Part shown: positions 42,370 through 50,998 of the stretch, in pieces
How the letters are laid out: each line of letters starts with the position of its first letter
Position numbering within the stretch: the first letter of the stretch is position 1
Source: CAXXOK01 sp963666755
Lineage (GTDB): Bacteria; Bacillota; Clostridia; Christensenellales; Aristaeellaceae
Direction of reading: 5' to 3'
NCBI GenBank assembly: GCA_963666755.2
Contig: CAXXGW010000009.1
Location: forward strand, 372,001-436,000
Length of the DNA stretch: 64,000 nucleotides
The notes under the pieces: model-generated
The model's input: only the letters and a program-made list of their open reading frames with translations
What the model was told of the DNA's origin: nothing
Databases searched by the model: none
Position numbers and translations under genes: made by a program

Positions 42370-42430
42370 ACGCCCCGGCGACGGATTGCCGACCGCACCT
42401 GCGGTCGGCCAGGCCAGCCGGGGCGTTTGC
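42370..42430 (+). terminator. Terminator after the CD1247-type gene
   Basis: A two-level hairpin: outer stem ACGCCCCGGC (42370-42379) with GCCGGGGCGT (42417-42426), inner stem CCGACCGC (42389-42396) with GCGGTCGG (42401-42408), then TTTGCC. Confidence 0.6.
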
Positions 42431-42458
42431 CTTGCCGCGCCGCCTTTAACCGGGAAGG

Positions 42459-42487
42459 TTTACTTTTGCCGCTTGCTCGCATATAAT
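42459..42487 (+). promoter_or_regulatory. Promoter of the S-component/CoaX operon
   Basis: TTTACT (42459-42464), 17-nt spacer, TATAAT (42482-42487). Confidence 0.75.
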
Positions 42488-42493
42488 AAACCC

Positions 42494-42615
42494 ACGGGGA
42501 TGTGCGCCGGGACCTGCGGGACCGGACGCGCCGTTCTCCCGGACAACCTTGCATCCGCCGCGCGCGCGGCACAGACGTCGGGTATCCTTGCGAACCCGAA
42601 CGGAGGAAAATGAAT
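42494..42615 (+). promoter_or_regulatory. Long structured leader upstream of the ECF S-component gene
   Basis: A GC-rich 5' leader of about 120 nt. GGATG (near 42499) can pair with CATCC (near 42552) to close a larger fold. A small hairpin CGGGT/ACCCG (about 42579-42599) ends just before the CGGAGG ribosome site. It does not match a riboswitch class that I can recognise. Leaders of this length before a vitamin transporter gene are often regulatory, but this is inference. Confidence 0.35.
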
Positions 42616-43392
42616 ATGGAACGGAAACGCGTACCCGGGAAACAGAGCCAATGGATCCGCCGGATGGTGATTACGGCGATGTTTGGCGCGATTACCGCGC
42701 TGCTGACCTTTACGCCCATCGGTATGATTATGCTGCCGCCGCCGCTGCCGGCGGTCACGCTGGTGCACATCCCCGTGATCCTGGCCGCGCTGGCGGAAGG
42801 GCCTGCGGTGGGCGTGCCGGTGGGGCTGATCTTCGGCCTGTGCAGCCTGATCCGCGCGTGGGAAACCGGCATGGTGGGGCTGACCCTGTTTTTCAGAAAC
42901 CCGCTGGTAAGCGTCCTGCCCCGCATGATCATTCCGCTGACGGCCTGGGCTGCGTACCGGCTGTGGAAAAAGCTGGTGAAGCGCGAGGGCGCGGCCGACC
43001 GCGTGGGCGCAGGCCTGGCCGCGGCGGTGGGCGCGCTGACCAACACCGTGCTGTGCCTGGGCGCGATTATCCTGCTGTACGGCGATGATCTGACGGTGCT
43101 TTTGCAGAACCTGATCGCGCTGGGCGGGGCGAACGAGGCGTACGCCACCCATGCGGGCGCGTGGCTGGTGGCGGTCGTGGGCCTGCCCAACGGGCTGGCG
43201 GAGGCCATTGTGGCCGCAATCCTGATCCCGATGGTCAAGGTGGCGCTGGACGCCATCCAGCGCGGCGGACGGCGGAGGATTTCCGTGCCAGCGGTGGACG
43301 TCCCGGAAGCGCTGGAAGCCGAACCGGCTGTTCCGCATCAGGCGGCGGAGGGGCAGGCCGACCAAGACGCGGATGTGCCCGACCCGGACTGA
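42616..43392 (+). CDS. ECF-type transporter S component, probable pantothenate uptake
   Basis: A 258-residue membrane protein with about six hydrophobic segments, for example MVITAMFGAITALLTF and LGAIILLYGDDL. It resembles the substrate-binding (S) components of energy-coupling-factor vitamin transporters. It ends in a charged tail of about 40 residues. The ATG at 42616 gives better spacing from GGAGG than the ATG at 42610. No ECF ATPase or T component is nearby, so it probably shares a common module (group II). The coaX gene 81 nt downstream suggests pantothenate or a related precursor as substrate. Confidence 0.78.
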   Translation: MERKRVPGKQSQWIRRMVITAMFGAITALLTFTPIGMIMLPPPLPAVTLVHIPVILAALAEGPAVGVPVGLIFGLCSLIRAWETGMVGLTLFFRNPLVSVLPRMIIPLTAWAAYRLWKKLVKREGAADRVGAGLAAAVGALTNTVLCLGAIILLYGDDLTVLLQNLIALGGANEAYATHAGAWLVAVVGLPNGLAEAIVAAILIPMVKVALDAIQRGGRRRISVPAVDVPEALEAEPAVPHQAAEGQADQDADVPDPD

Positions 43393-43473
43393 ACACGCAG
43401 GCTGCGGTGAGGAATCCTCCCCCTCCCGATGCAAATCGGCACGGTTCATTTCATTTGTGAAGGAGCAAATGCC

Positions 43474-44241
43474 ATGATCTTTACCATGGATGTGGGAAAT
43501 ACCAATATTAAAACCGCCCTGTTTCAGGGTAAGGATATGGTCAAATACTGGCGCATCTCCACCAGCAAGACCTGCACCTCCGACGAGTACGGCATTTTGC
43601 TGGCCAACCTGTTTGCCCATGAGGGCGTGGATATGCGGGAGGTCGAAGGCGTGGCGATCTCCAGCGTTGTACCCACCATTAACTTTACGCTGGAGCACAT
43701 GTGCAAGAACTACTTCGGCCACACGCCCATGATGGTGGAGCCGGGCATCCGCACGGGCATCAACCTGAAGTATGAAAACCCGCGCGAGCTGGGCAGTGAC
43801 CGCATCGCCAATGCCGTGGCCGCCTTTGAGGAGTACGGGGGCCCGTGCATCTTTATCGACTTTGGCACCGCAACCACTTTTGGCGCGCTGGACGCGAAAG
43901 GCAACTTTCTGGGCGGCTGCATCTGCCCGGGTATCAAGCTGGCCAGCGAGGCGCTGGTGGGCCGCACCAGCAGGCTGCCGCGCTTTGAGCTGATTAAGCC
44001 GGAAACCGTCATCGGCCGCACGACGGTCACCAACCTGCAGGCGGGCCTGATTTACGGCTACATCGGTCAGGTGGATTATCTGGTCAAGCGCATCCGTGCG
44101 GAGCTGAACGCGCCCAACGCCTTTGTGGTGGCGACGGGTGGAATGGCGGTGCTGGTAGCGCAGGACGATAAGTGCATCGACCGGCTGGATGGGCTGCTCA
44201 CCCTCAAAGGGCTGCGACTCCTCTACGAACGCAATCGCTGA
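43474..44241 (+). CDS. coaX: Type III pantothenate kinase
   Basis: A 255-residue kinase of the ASKHA superfamily that phosphorylates pantothenate, the first step of coenzyme A synthesis. The phosphate loop is MDVGNTNIKTALF, and the second motif is FIDFGTATTFGALD. GGCICPGIKLASEAL and TGGMAVL are family-typical. CoaX enzymes are not feedback-inhibited by CoA and need a monovalent cation. The start follows GAAGGAG. It is co-transcribed with the S component and lies 21 nt before the homoserine dehydrogenase gene. Confidence 0.96.
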   Translation: MIFTMDVGNTNIKTALFQGKDMVKYWRISTSKTCTSDEYGILLANLFAHEGVDMREVEGVAISSVVPTINFTLEHMCKNYFGHTPMMVEPGIRTGINLKYENPRELGSDRIANAVAAFEEYGGPCIFIDFGTATTFGALDAKGNFLGGCICPGIKLASEALVGRTSRLPRFELIKPETVIGRTTVTNLQAGLIYGYIGQVDYLVKRIRAELNAPNAFVVATGGMAVLVAQDDKCIDRLDGLLTLKGLRLLYERNR

Positions 44242-44262
44242 GCGCGAAAGGATGGTTCCCTC

Positions 44263-45546
44263 ATGACCAAAGTGATCCCGATCGGGTTTCTGGGGTGCGG
44301 CAACGTCGGCAGCGGCGTATGGAAGCTGTTGGAAGGGTTTGGCGCGGAAATTGAACACCGCGCGGGCCTGCGGTTTGAAATTCGCAAAGTGCTGGTGCGC
44401 GATGTGCATAAACCGCGGGAGATCGACTTCCCCGCCGGGGTGCTGACCGAGGATCCGGCCGCTGTGCTGGACGATCCGGATATCCAGATCGTGGCGGAAT
44501 TTCTGGGCGGCGAGCAGCCCGCCTACAACCTGATGCTGCGTGCCCTGCGCGCCGGTAAAACCGTGGTAACCGCCAACAAGGTGGCCTTCGCGCTGCACTG
44601 GCACGAGCTGCAAAAGGCAGCCAAAGCCAGCGGCGCGGGCCTGTATTACGAGGCGGCGGTCTGCGGGGCCATCCCCATCATCCATTCGCTGGAGGAAAGC
44701 TTGCAGGCCAACCGGATCGACAAGATTTACGGCATTGTGAACGGCACCACCAACTACATCCTGACCCGCATGAGCAAGAATGCGGAGGAGTACGAGCCGG
44801 TGCTGCGCGACGCGCAGAAGCTTGGGCTCGCAGAGCCCGACCCCGCCGCCGATGTGGAGGGGCTGGACGCCGCCTACAAGCTAAGCATCCTTGCTTCGCT
44901 GGCGTTCCATGGCCGCGTGCCGTTTGAGGATGTGTATGTCGAGGGCATCACCCATGTGAACGCGGAGGATATCCGCTGCGGGCAGGAGCTGGGCTACACC
45001 CTCAAGCTGCTGGCGATTGCCAAGCGCAACGGTATGGAGGTCGAAACCCGTGTGCACCCGACGTTTATCCGCAGCGACCACCCGCTGGCCAATGTGTCGG
45101 GCTCGTTTAACGCCGTGTACCTGCACGGCCATGCCTGCAAGGAAATGATGTTCCTGGGCCGCGGCGCGGGCGATATGCCCACCGCCAGCGCCATTGTGAG
45201 CGATCTGGAGCGTGCCGCTACGGCCTGCAAACACCTCTACCCAACGTTTGAAAACGAACTGAACCCGAAAACCTCCCTGCGCCCGAATACGGACTGGCAG
45301 TGCCCCTTCTACATCCGGATGCTGGCCTCCGACGAGCCCGGCGTGCTCAGCCGCATTGCCAAATGCTTTGCGGATGAGAACGTGAGCATCGCCGCCGTGC
45401 AGCAAAAGGGGGAGCAGAGCGGCGGGCATGTTACTTTGGTGGTGATTACCCATCTTGCGGGCGAAAAAGCCATGCAGCGCGCCATCGCTGCGCTGGATAA
45501 GGGCATTGCGCGGTTAGAAAGCATCATCCGCGTGGAGCAGGAGTAA
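44263..45546 (+). CDS. hom: Homoserine dehydrogenase with ACT domain
   Basis: A 427-residue enzyme that reduces aspartate semialdehyde to homoserine for threonine and methionine synthesis. The NAD(P) loop is FLGCGNVGSGVWKLL at the N-terminus. The catalytic domain has GIVNGTTNYILTRM and the signature GLDAAYKLSILASLAF. A C-terminal ACT domain (about 350-427, RMLASDEPGVLSRIA) suggests feedback control by threonine. Its length is standard. It follows coaX in the same orientation, with GAAAGGATGG before the ATG. Confidence 0.96.
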   Translation: MTKVIPIGFLGCGNVGSGVWKLLEGFGAEIEHRAGLRFEIRKVLVRDVHKPREIDFPAGVLTEDPAAVLDDPDIQIVAEFLGGEQPAYNLMLRALRAGKTVVTANKVAFALHWHELQKAAKASGAGLYYEAAVCGAIPIIHSLEESLQANRIDKIYGIVNGTTNYILTRMSKNAEEYEPVLRDAQKLGLAEPDPAADVEGLDAAYKLSILASLAFHGRVPFEDVYVEGITHVNAEDIRCGQELGYTLKLLAIAKRNGMEVETRVHPTFIRSDHPLANVSGSFNAVYLHGHACKEMMFLGRGAGDMPTASAIVSDLERAATACKHLYPTFENELNPKTSLRPNTDWQCPFYIRMLASDEPGVLSRIAKCFADENVSIAAVQQKGEQSGGHVTLVVITHLAGEKAMQRAIAALDKGIARLESIIRVEQE

Positions 45547-45615
45547 ACGATAAGCCGTAAATTTTACAAATAGTCTACTACGCACAGGCCAGATTTCTGC
45601 TTGCGCAAAAATGTA

Positions 45616-45661
45616 CCCGCCGGGGCGAAAAACGGGGATAAGCTCCCTTCCGGCGGGCATT
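45616..45661 (+). terminator. Terminator candidate after hom
   Basis: CCCGCCGG (45616-45623) pairs with CCGGCGGG (45650-45657) across a long loop, followed by CATTTTAC. It lies about 70 nt after the stop. The rest of 45547-45805 holds only this and the next promoter. Confidence 0.5.
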
Positions 45662-45724
45662 TTACAGCAAAAATCGGCATTTTGGCAGGCGCACAGGGCC
45701 TGCGCGCCGCGCCTTTCGGTCGCT

Positions 45725-45752
45725 TTGCAAGGCGGCGCGCGCATGGTATAAT
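45725..45752 (+). promoter_or_regulatory. Promoter of plsY
   Basis: TTGCAA (45725-45730), 16-nt spacer, TATAAT (45747-45752) with an extended -10 (TGG). It closely resembles the radC promoter. Confidence 0.75.
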
Positions 45753-45805
45753 TGGAATGGGTATAAACCGGTACCGATCCAACATCAGTGACAAAGGAGA
45801 AAGCG

Positions 45806-46453
45806 ATGCAAGCAATCCTACTTTCTGCGGCGGTCGCGGCAGCGGGCTACCTGCTGGGCTGTGTTTCGACGGGCATCCTGGTGAGCAGCCGCGCGGGGGT
45901 GAACATCCGCGCCGTGGGCAGCCACAATACGGGCGCAAGCAATGTGCTGCGCGTGCTGGGGCTGAAAAAGGGACTGATTACGTTCGTCGGCGATTTTCTT
46001 AAGGCGACGCTTGCCTGCTGGCTGGGCAGCCTGCTGCTGCCGGGCGCGACGTTCGGGGTGCAGGGCTTCGGCGCGATGCTGGGCGGCCTGTTTGCCATTC
46101 TGGGGCACAACTGGCCCTGCTTTTTCGGCTTCAAGGGCGGCAAGGGCGTTGCCTGCTCCGCGGCTGTGGTGTTCTTCGTAAACCCGCTGTGGGGCATCAT
46201 CTCCATTGCCGTGTGCGTGGCGGTGATTGCGATCACCCGCTACATCAGCCTTGGCAGCATGACCATGCTTTTATGCTACATGGTGCTGATGTGCGCCACG
46301 CATTGGGGGCAGTGGGTGGTGTGCGGGTTTACCGCGCTGCTGCTGATTCTGGTGGTGGTGCGGCACCGCGCCAACATTACCCGGCTTTTGAACGGCACCG
46401 AGAACAAAATCGGCCGCAAGGCGGAGGACGCTCCCAGCCAGACGGAAAAGTAA
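45806..46453 (+). CDS. plsY: Glycerol-3-phosphate acyltransferase PlsY
   Basis: A 215-residue membrane enzyme that acylates sn-glycerol 3-phosphate from acyl-phosphate, the first step of phospholipid synthesis in most Gram-positives. Loop motifs are seen: SHNTGASNVLRVLG (motif 1, normally GSGNPGATN, here with His-Asn-Thr), GHNWPCFFGFKGGKGVA (motif 2) and a polar motif near ITRYISLGSM. About five membrane segments fit the family. The start follows AAAGGAG with its own promoter; a GTG at 45788 lies before that ribosome site and is rejected. Confidence 0.93.
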   Translation: MQAILLSAAVAAAGYLLGCVSTGILVSSRAGVNIRAVGSHNTGASNVLRVLGLKKGLITFVGDFLKATLACWLGSLLLPGATFGVQGFGAMLGGLFAILGHNWPCFFGFKGGKGVACSAAVVFFVNPLWGIISIAVCVAVIAITRYISLGSMTMLLCYMVLMCATHWGQWVVCGFTALLLILVVVRHRANITRLLNGTENKIGRKAEDAPSQTEK

Positions 46454-46757
46454 ACCCGGGGCGTGAACCGGACCTCCGGAGCGCTGCTCATGGACGGTAA
46501 TGTTCCCGCATGGATGGGGGAGACGCTCCTGACCGGCAAACATAGCTTGGAAAAGCAAACCCCTGCTCCGTTTCCTTGCCGGAAGCGGAGCAGGGGTTTT
46601 TATGGCAGGTTGGAGGGTCGCCGTGCGGCGCGTTGCAGTTACGCGGATTGCCCGCGAACGGGCACGCGGGCGTGGCATATCTGCGGGCATGGCAGAACCG
46701 GATCGACCTGCGTTACGGAGAAGGGACTGCGCGCCCGCCCCGTGAGGCTGTTTTGGG
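46454..46757. other. Gene-free stretch with one terminator
   Basis: About 300 bases between the convergent plsY and citrate synthase genes. Apart from the terminator at 46560-46601, no gene, RNA or repeat was seen. Confidence 0.5.
46560..46601 (+). terminator. Rho-independent terminator of plsY
   Basis: An 11-bp stem CCCCTGCTCCG/CGGAGCAGGGG with a 15-nt loop, followed by TTTTT. Confidence 0.8.
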
Positions 46758-48140
46758 TTACGCTTCGGTGCCGCGCGCGTCCAGCGGCGCGTAGGCCCGG
46801 TTGGGCAGTACCGCCTTGTAAGCCGGGCGGATGATCTTATCCATGTTGACCAGTTCCTCAATGCGGTGCGCGCTCCAGCCGACGATGCGCGCAATGGCGA
46901 AGATAGGCGTGAACATCTCTTCCGGGATACCCAGCATGGAGTAGGTCAGCCCGCTGTAAAAATCAACATTCGCGCTGACGCCTTTGTAGATGTGGCGTTC
47001 CCGGCCGATGACTTCCGGGGCCAGGCGCTGCACCAGTGCATAAAGCGCGTACTCGCGCTTTTTATGCTTTTCGTCGGCCAGCTGCTCCACAAACGAGCGG
47101 AAAAGCGTGGCGCGCGGGTCGCTGATGGAGTACACCGCGTGCCCCATGCCATAGATCAGACCCTTGCCGTCAAACGCCTCGCGGCGCAACAGCTTCAGCA
47201 GGTAGGCTTCCACGGCGGCCTCGTCCTCATAATCGGGCACGGTGCGCTTCAAATCGGCCATCATCTGCACGACCTTGATGTTCGCGCCGCCGTGCTTGGG
47301 GCCTTTGAGGCTGGCCAGCGCCGCGGCCACGGCGCTGTACGTGTCCGTGCCGGAGGAGGTGACCACGTGCGTGGTAAAGGAGGAGTTGTTGCCGCCGCCG
47401 TGCTCCATGTGCAGCACCAGCGCCAGATCGAGCACGCGGGCTTCCAGCGCGGTGTAGCTTTTATCCGGGCGCAGCATGCGCAGCAGGTTTTCGGCGGTGG
47501 AAAGATTCTCGTCCGGGCGGTGGATATACAGGCTATCATCCCGCTCGTAATGGTTGTAGCTTTGGTAGCCGTACACCGCCAGCATGGGGAAAACGGCAAT
47601 CAGCATCAGGCACTGGCGCAGCACATTGGCGACCGACAGGTCGGACACGTGCTCGTCATAACTGGCGAGGGTCAGCACGCTGCGGCTGAGGGTGTTCATC
47701 ATGTCGGCGGTGGGCGCCTTCATGACCACATCGCGCACAAAATTGGTAGGCAGCGTCCTGCTGACGGCCATCACGCGCTGGAACTCCTCCAGCCTCGCCG
47801 CGTCGGGCAGATCGCCAAACAGCAGCAGGTAGGCGGCTTCCTCAAACCCGTAACGGTGGTCGCGCAACGCGCCGTTTACCAAATCTACAATATCGTACCC
47901 GCGGTACCACAGTTGCCCCTCGCAGGGCACGCTGACCCCGTCGATTTCTTTGCTGGCCTGGATTTCCGAAATCCGGGTCAGCCCGGCCAACACACCCTTG
48001 CCGTTCTGATCGCGCAAGCCGCGCTTGACCCCGTAGGTTTGGTACAGCGTCTGATCGATCCGGGCATTCTGGGTTACGGTAGGCTCCTGCTCGGCCGCAT
48101 AGGCAGCCAGTCGCTGGAGGGTGGGGGTTGGATTGGGCAT
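46758..48140 (-). CDS. Citrate synthase
   Basis: A 460-residue enzyme condensing acetyl-CoA and oxaloacetate. The family motifs are MEHGGGNNSSFTTHVVTSSG (catalytic His), GPKHGGAN and GMGHAVYSISDPRA (His and catalytic Asp region). The sequence is of the Clostridial/Gram-positive type that keeps a long N-terminus. An in-frame ATG at 48203 would add 21 residues; 48140 is closer to a GAAAGGAG site and to relatives. No other citric-acid-cycle gene is near, so it may feed glutamate synthesis. A consensus promoter lies at 48231-48259. Confidence 0.95.
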   Translation of the reverse strand: MPNPTPTLQRLAAYAAEQEPTVTQNARIDQTLYQTYGVKRGLRDQNGKGVLAGLTRISEIQASKEIDGVSVPCEGQLWYRGYDIVDLVNGALRDHRYGFEEAAYLLLFGDLPDAARLEEFQRVMAVSRTLPTNFVRDVVMKAPTADMMNTLSRSVLTLASYDEHVSDLSVANVLRQCLMLIAVFPMLAVYGYQSYNHYERDDSLYIHRPDENLSTAENLLRMLRPDKSYTALEARVLDLALVLHMEHGGGNNSSFTTHVVTSSGTDTYSAVAAALASLKGPKHGGANIKVVQMMADLKRTVPDYEDEAAVEAYLLKLLRREAFDGKGLIYGMGHAVYSISDPRATLFRSFVEQLADEKHKKREYALYALVQRLAPEVIGRERHIYKGVSANVDFYSGLTYSMLGIPEEMFTPIFAIARIVGWSAHRIEELVNMDKIIRPAYKAVLPNRAYAPLDARGTEA

Positions 48141-48230
48141 GGGGGCATCCGCTCCTTTCAGGTACGCTCGGCGGTTCATCTCCAGTTTCAAAATCGGGGC
48201 CATAGCGCTTTCGCCATGGGTATGGAGTGG

Positions 48231-48259
48231 AGTATACGGAAGGCGGCGCTAATTGTCAA
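48231..48259 (-). promoter_or_regulatory. Promoter of citrate synthase
   Basis: On the minus strand: TTGACA (48259-48254), 17-nt spacer, TATACT (48236-48231). It leaves a leader of about 85 nt to the preferred start. Confidence 0.85.
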
Positions 48260-48408
48260 GCGAGGGGTCACGGAAGGCTCCGCGTGTCCGGGAAAAACGG
48301 ACAAGCGTACCGCTGCGTGCCCGGGCACGGAAGGGCGAAGCCTTGCGGCATGGGTGTTTCGCCCTGTGCCCCAAGCGAGCGTGGGCGGGTTTTTCCGGGG
48401 GAAACCGT

Positions 48409-48437
48409 TTGACTTCTGATAGGGCGTGTGATATCCT
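48409..48437 (+). promoter_or_regulatory. Promoter of the sugar transferase operon
   Basis: TTGACT (48409-48414), 17-nt spacer, TATCCT (48432-48437). The start codon is at 48485. The stretch 48260-48408 between this and the citrate synthase promoter holds short hairpins only. Confidence 0.75.
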
Positions 48438-48484
48438 AAAAGATAGCGGCGATAAGCCGTTGGCGCATAGGGGGGACGTCTGGG

Positions 48485-49225
48485 ATGCAGTCGGAGCAGC
48501 GGGGCGGGGCGGCCGTGGGGGCCGTGACGCCGAGCGAGGAACTCCCCTATTGGGACGGGGCGCTGAGCCATCCGTTCTACAGCCGGATCATCAAGCGGGG
48601 GATGGACATCCTGCTTGCAGTAGTTTTACTGGTGCCGGCACTTTTGGTGATGGCGCCCATCGCGCTCCTGGTGAAGGGCACCTCCCAGGGCCCGGTTTTT
48701 TACCGGGCGCTGCGGGGCGGCTACCATAACCGGCCTTTCAACATCCTCAAGTTTCGCACCATGGTGGTGGGGGCGGACAAGTACAGCGGTACAACCGCAC
48801 TCAACGACCCGCGCGTGACCCGCGTTGGCCGGGCGCTGCGGCGTACCAAGCTGGACGAGCTGCCCCAGCTGTTTAACATCCTGCGGGGAGACATGAGCTT
48901 TATCGGCCCCCGGCCGGAGCTGCTCAAATACACCCGGCGCTATACCCCGCAGCAGGAATGCATCCTCTGGGTGCGCCCGGGCATCAGCGACCCCAGCTCC
49001 ATCCGCCTGATCGCGCTGGACGAGGCCGTGGGGCACGACGATCCGGAGGGCGCGTACGAGCGCAACATCCTGCAGGAGAAGAACCGCATGCGCGTAGCGT
49101 ACGCGCAAAACCAGTCGTTCGCGCTGGACGCGCGGCTTTTACTGACCACCGTCGCCTGCGTAGTCCGTAAAATCGTCGGCAGAGACCCCACTGGGGGCGC
49201 GCCGCACAGCGCAGACCGACGCTGA
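48485..49225 (+). CDS. Polyprenyl-phosphate sugar-1-phosphate transferase (bacterial sugar transferase family)
   Basis: A 246-residue initiating transferase that moves a sugar-1-phosphate from a nucleotide sugar to undecaprenyl phosphate at the membrane. An N-terminal hydrophobic hairpin (ILLAVVLLVPALLVMAPIAL, about 42-61) is followed by the catalytic core. Motifs: FNILKFRTM, RVGRALRRTKLDELPQL and GDMSFIGPRPE with the expected Asp-Glu and Arg residues. It has only the single-helix form (PglC/WcaJ C-terminal type). It starts a surface-glycan operon under its own promoter. Confidence 0.94.
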   Translation: MQSEQRGGAAVGAVTPSEELPYWDGALSHPFYSRIIKRGMDILLAVVLLVPALLVMAPIALLVKGTSQGPVFYRALRGGYHNRPFNILKFRTMVVGADKYSGTTALNDPRVTRVGRALRRTKLDELPQLFNILRGDMSFIGPRPELLKYTRRYTPQQECILWVRPGISDPSSIRLIALDEAVGHDDPEGAYERNILQEKNRMRVAYAQNQSFALDARLLLTTVACVVRKIVGRDPTGGAPHSADRR

Positions 49226-49238
49226 AGGAGAGGTTCCC

Positions 49239-50066
49239 ATGAGCTTTGAGAACAGCAAAGACCTTGCCTACCGGGTGCGCCGTCACGCGCTGGATATGAC
49301 CAGCCGCGGCGGCACAGCACATATCGGGAGCATTTTTTCCATGGCCGATATCGTGGCCGTGCTGTATGCCGATGTGTTGCACCATAACCCCAAAGACCCC
49401 GCCATGCCGGACCGTGATCGGCTGATCCTCAGCAAGGGACATGCCGGCGCGGGGATTTACGCGGTGCTGGCGGAATGCGGCTACTTTCCCGTAAGCGAGC
49501 TGGAGCAGCACTGCCAGAACGGCAGCCGCCTGAGCGGGCACGTGAGCCATAAGGGCGTGCCCGGCGTGGAAGCCAGTACCGGCTCGCTGGGGCAGGGCCT
49601 GCCCATGGCCATGGGTATGGCGATGGCCGCCCGGATGGACGGCAAGGCCCACCGTGTATACTGCATCATCGGCGACGGCGAGTGCGACGAGGGCGCCGTA
49701 TGGGAAACCGCGCTGATCGCCAACCAATATAAGCTGGACAATTTCATTGTGACGGTGGATTTCAATAAAATCCAGTCGATTACCAGCGTAGAAAAAACCA
49801 TCGCGCTGGAGCCCCTGGATCAGAAATGGGCGAGCTTCGGCTGGCATGTGATCCGCGTGGACGGGCACGACCATGCCGCGCTGCACCGCGCCTATGACGA
49901 GGCGCGCGCCGCGCTGGGCGGCGGCAAGCCCATTGTGGTGATCGCCGACACCATCAAGGGCAAAGGCGTCAGCTTTATGGAAAACGATGTGCTGTGGCAT
50001 TACCGTACCGCGCGCGGCGCGGAGTACGACGCGGCCGTCAAGGAACTGGAGGCGCAAAAGCCGTGA
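49239..50066 (+). CDS. Transketolase-like N-terminal (TPP-binding) subunit
   Basis: A 275-residue subunit carrying the pyrophosphate-binding half of a transketolase-type enzyme. Motifs: GGTAHIGSIFSMADIVAVLY, SKGHAGAGIYAVLAE, TGSLGQGLPMAMGMA and the metal-TPP segment GDGECDEGAVWE. The partner half follows, with a GTGA overlap. Split transketolases occur in central metabolism of some anaerobes and in glycan or antibiotic loci. Here, between a sugar transferase and a LicD gene, a specialised two-carbon transfer in sugar building is likely, but this is inference from position. Confidence 0.92.
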   Translation: MSFENSKDLAYRVRRHALDMTSRGGTAHIGSIFSMADIVAVLYADVLHHNPKDPAMPDRDRLILSKGHAGAGIYAVLAECGYFPVSELEQHCQNGSRLSGHVSHKGVPGVEASTGSLGQGLPMAMGMAMAARMDGKAHRVYCIIGDGECDEGAVWETALIANQYKLDNFIVTVDFNKIQSITSVEKTIALEPLDQKWASFGWHVIRVDGHDHAALHRAYDEARAALGGGKPIVVIADTIKGKGVSFMENDVLWHYRTARGAEYDAAVKELEAQKP

Positions 50067-50998
50067 GAGAGACCTTCACCCGCTGCCTGGAAGCGGAAGC
50101 TCGCCGCAACCCCAACCTGGTACTGATTACCGGGGATTTGGGCTTTGGCGTACTCTTCCCGTTCATGAAGGAGTTCCCGGGTCAGTTCCTCAACGCCGGC
50201 ATTTCGGAGCAGGCGATGATGAGCATGGCCGCGGGCATGGCGATGGAAGGCAAAACCGTGGTGGTGTACTCCATCGGCAATTTTCCCACCCTGCGCTGCA
50301 TGGAGCAGATTCGCAACTGCTGCGCCTACCACGCCGTAAACGTGAAGATCGTTTGCGTGGGGGCGGGCTTTGTATACGGCACGCTGGGCATGACGCACCA
50401 CGCCACTGAGGATATGAGTGCCCTGCGCGTACTGCCCGGCGTAACGGTGTATGCCCCTGCCGACGCGGTGGAAACCGAGGCCGTGATGGCGCGTTTCCTG
50501 ACCGAGCCGGGCGTGGCCTACCTGCGCATCGGCCGCGGCGGCGAACCGCTGTTTCATGAAAAAGGCAGCCTGGAAGGCTATCAGACCGGTGCGGCTGTGC
50601 CCTACTGCGACGGCACCGACGCCTATATCCTGACGGCGGGCGGCATTCTGAGCAGCGCGGTCGGGGCGCAAAAACTGCTGGCGGAGCGGGGTATCAGCGT
50701 CGGGGTGGCGAGCTTCCCGACGGTCAAGCCGATCGACGCGGCCTATCTGGAAGGACTGTCCAACCGCATGCCGGTGCTGTTTACGCTGGAGGAGCATACG
50801 GTGCTGGGCGGCTTTGGCGGCGCGGTGTGCGAAGTGGTCAGCGGTCTGGCCGGGCAGCGCGCCCGCGTGGTACGCATTGGGATGAACGACCTGTACAGCT
50901 CCATCGTGGGCACGCAGGCGTATCTGGAATCTTACTACGGGCTGGATGCCCAGAGCGTAGCCGACCGCGTGCAGGCGGTGCTGGAGCACCGCGCATGA
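50063..50998 (+). CDS. Transketolase-like C-terminal subunit
   Basis: A 311-residue partner with the pyrimidine-binding domain (about 1-165) and the transketolase C-terminal domain (about 185-311). Motifs: NAGISEQAMMSMAAGMAMEG (with the glutamate expected to activate TPP), GMTHHATEDMSALRVLPG and EEHTVLGGFGGAV. The start is GTG within a GTGA overlap with the first subunit, so equal translation is expected. Its ATGA end is coupled to the LicD gene. DXP-synthase or pyruvate-dehydrogenase-like activity is less likely from the motifs but cannot be excluded. Confidence 0.92.
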   Translation: MRETFTRCLEAEARRNPNLVLITGDLGFGVLFPFMKEFPGQFLNAGISEQAMMSMAAGMAMEGKTVVVYSIGNFPTLRCMEQIRNCCAYHAVNVKIVCVGAGFVYGTLGMTHHATEDMSALRVLPGVTVYAPADAVETEAVMARFLTEPGVAYLRIGRGGEPLFHEKGSLEGYQTGAAVPYCDGTDAYILTAGGILSSAVGAQKLLAERGISVGVASFPTVKPIDAAYLEGLSNRMPVLFTLEEHTVLGGFGGAVCEVVSGLAGQRARVVRIGMNDLYSSIVGTQAYLESYYGLDAQSVADRVQAVLEHRA

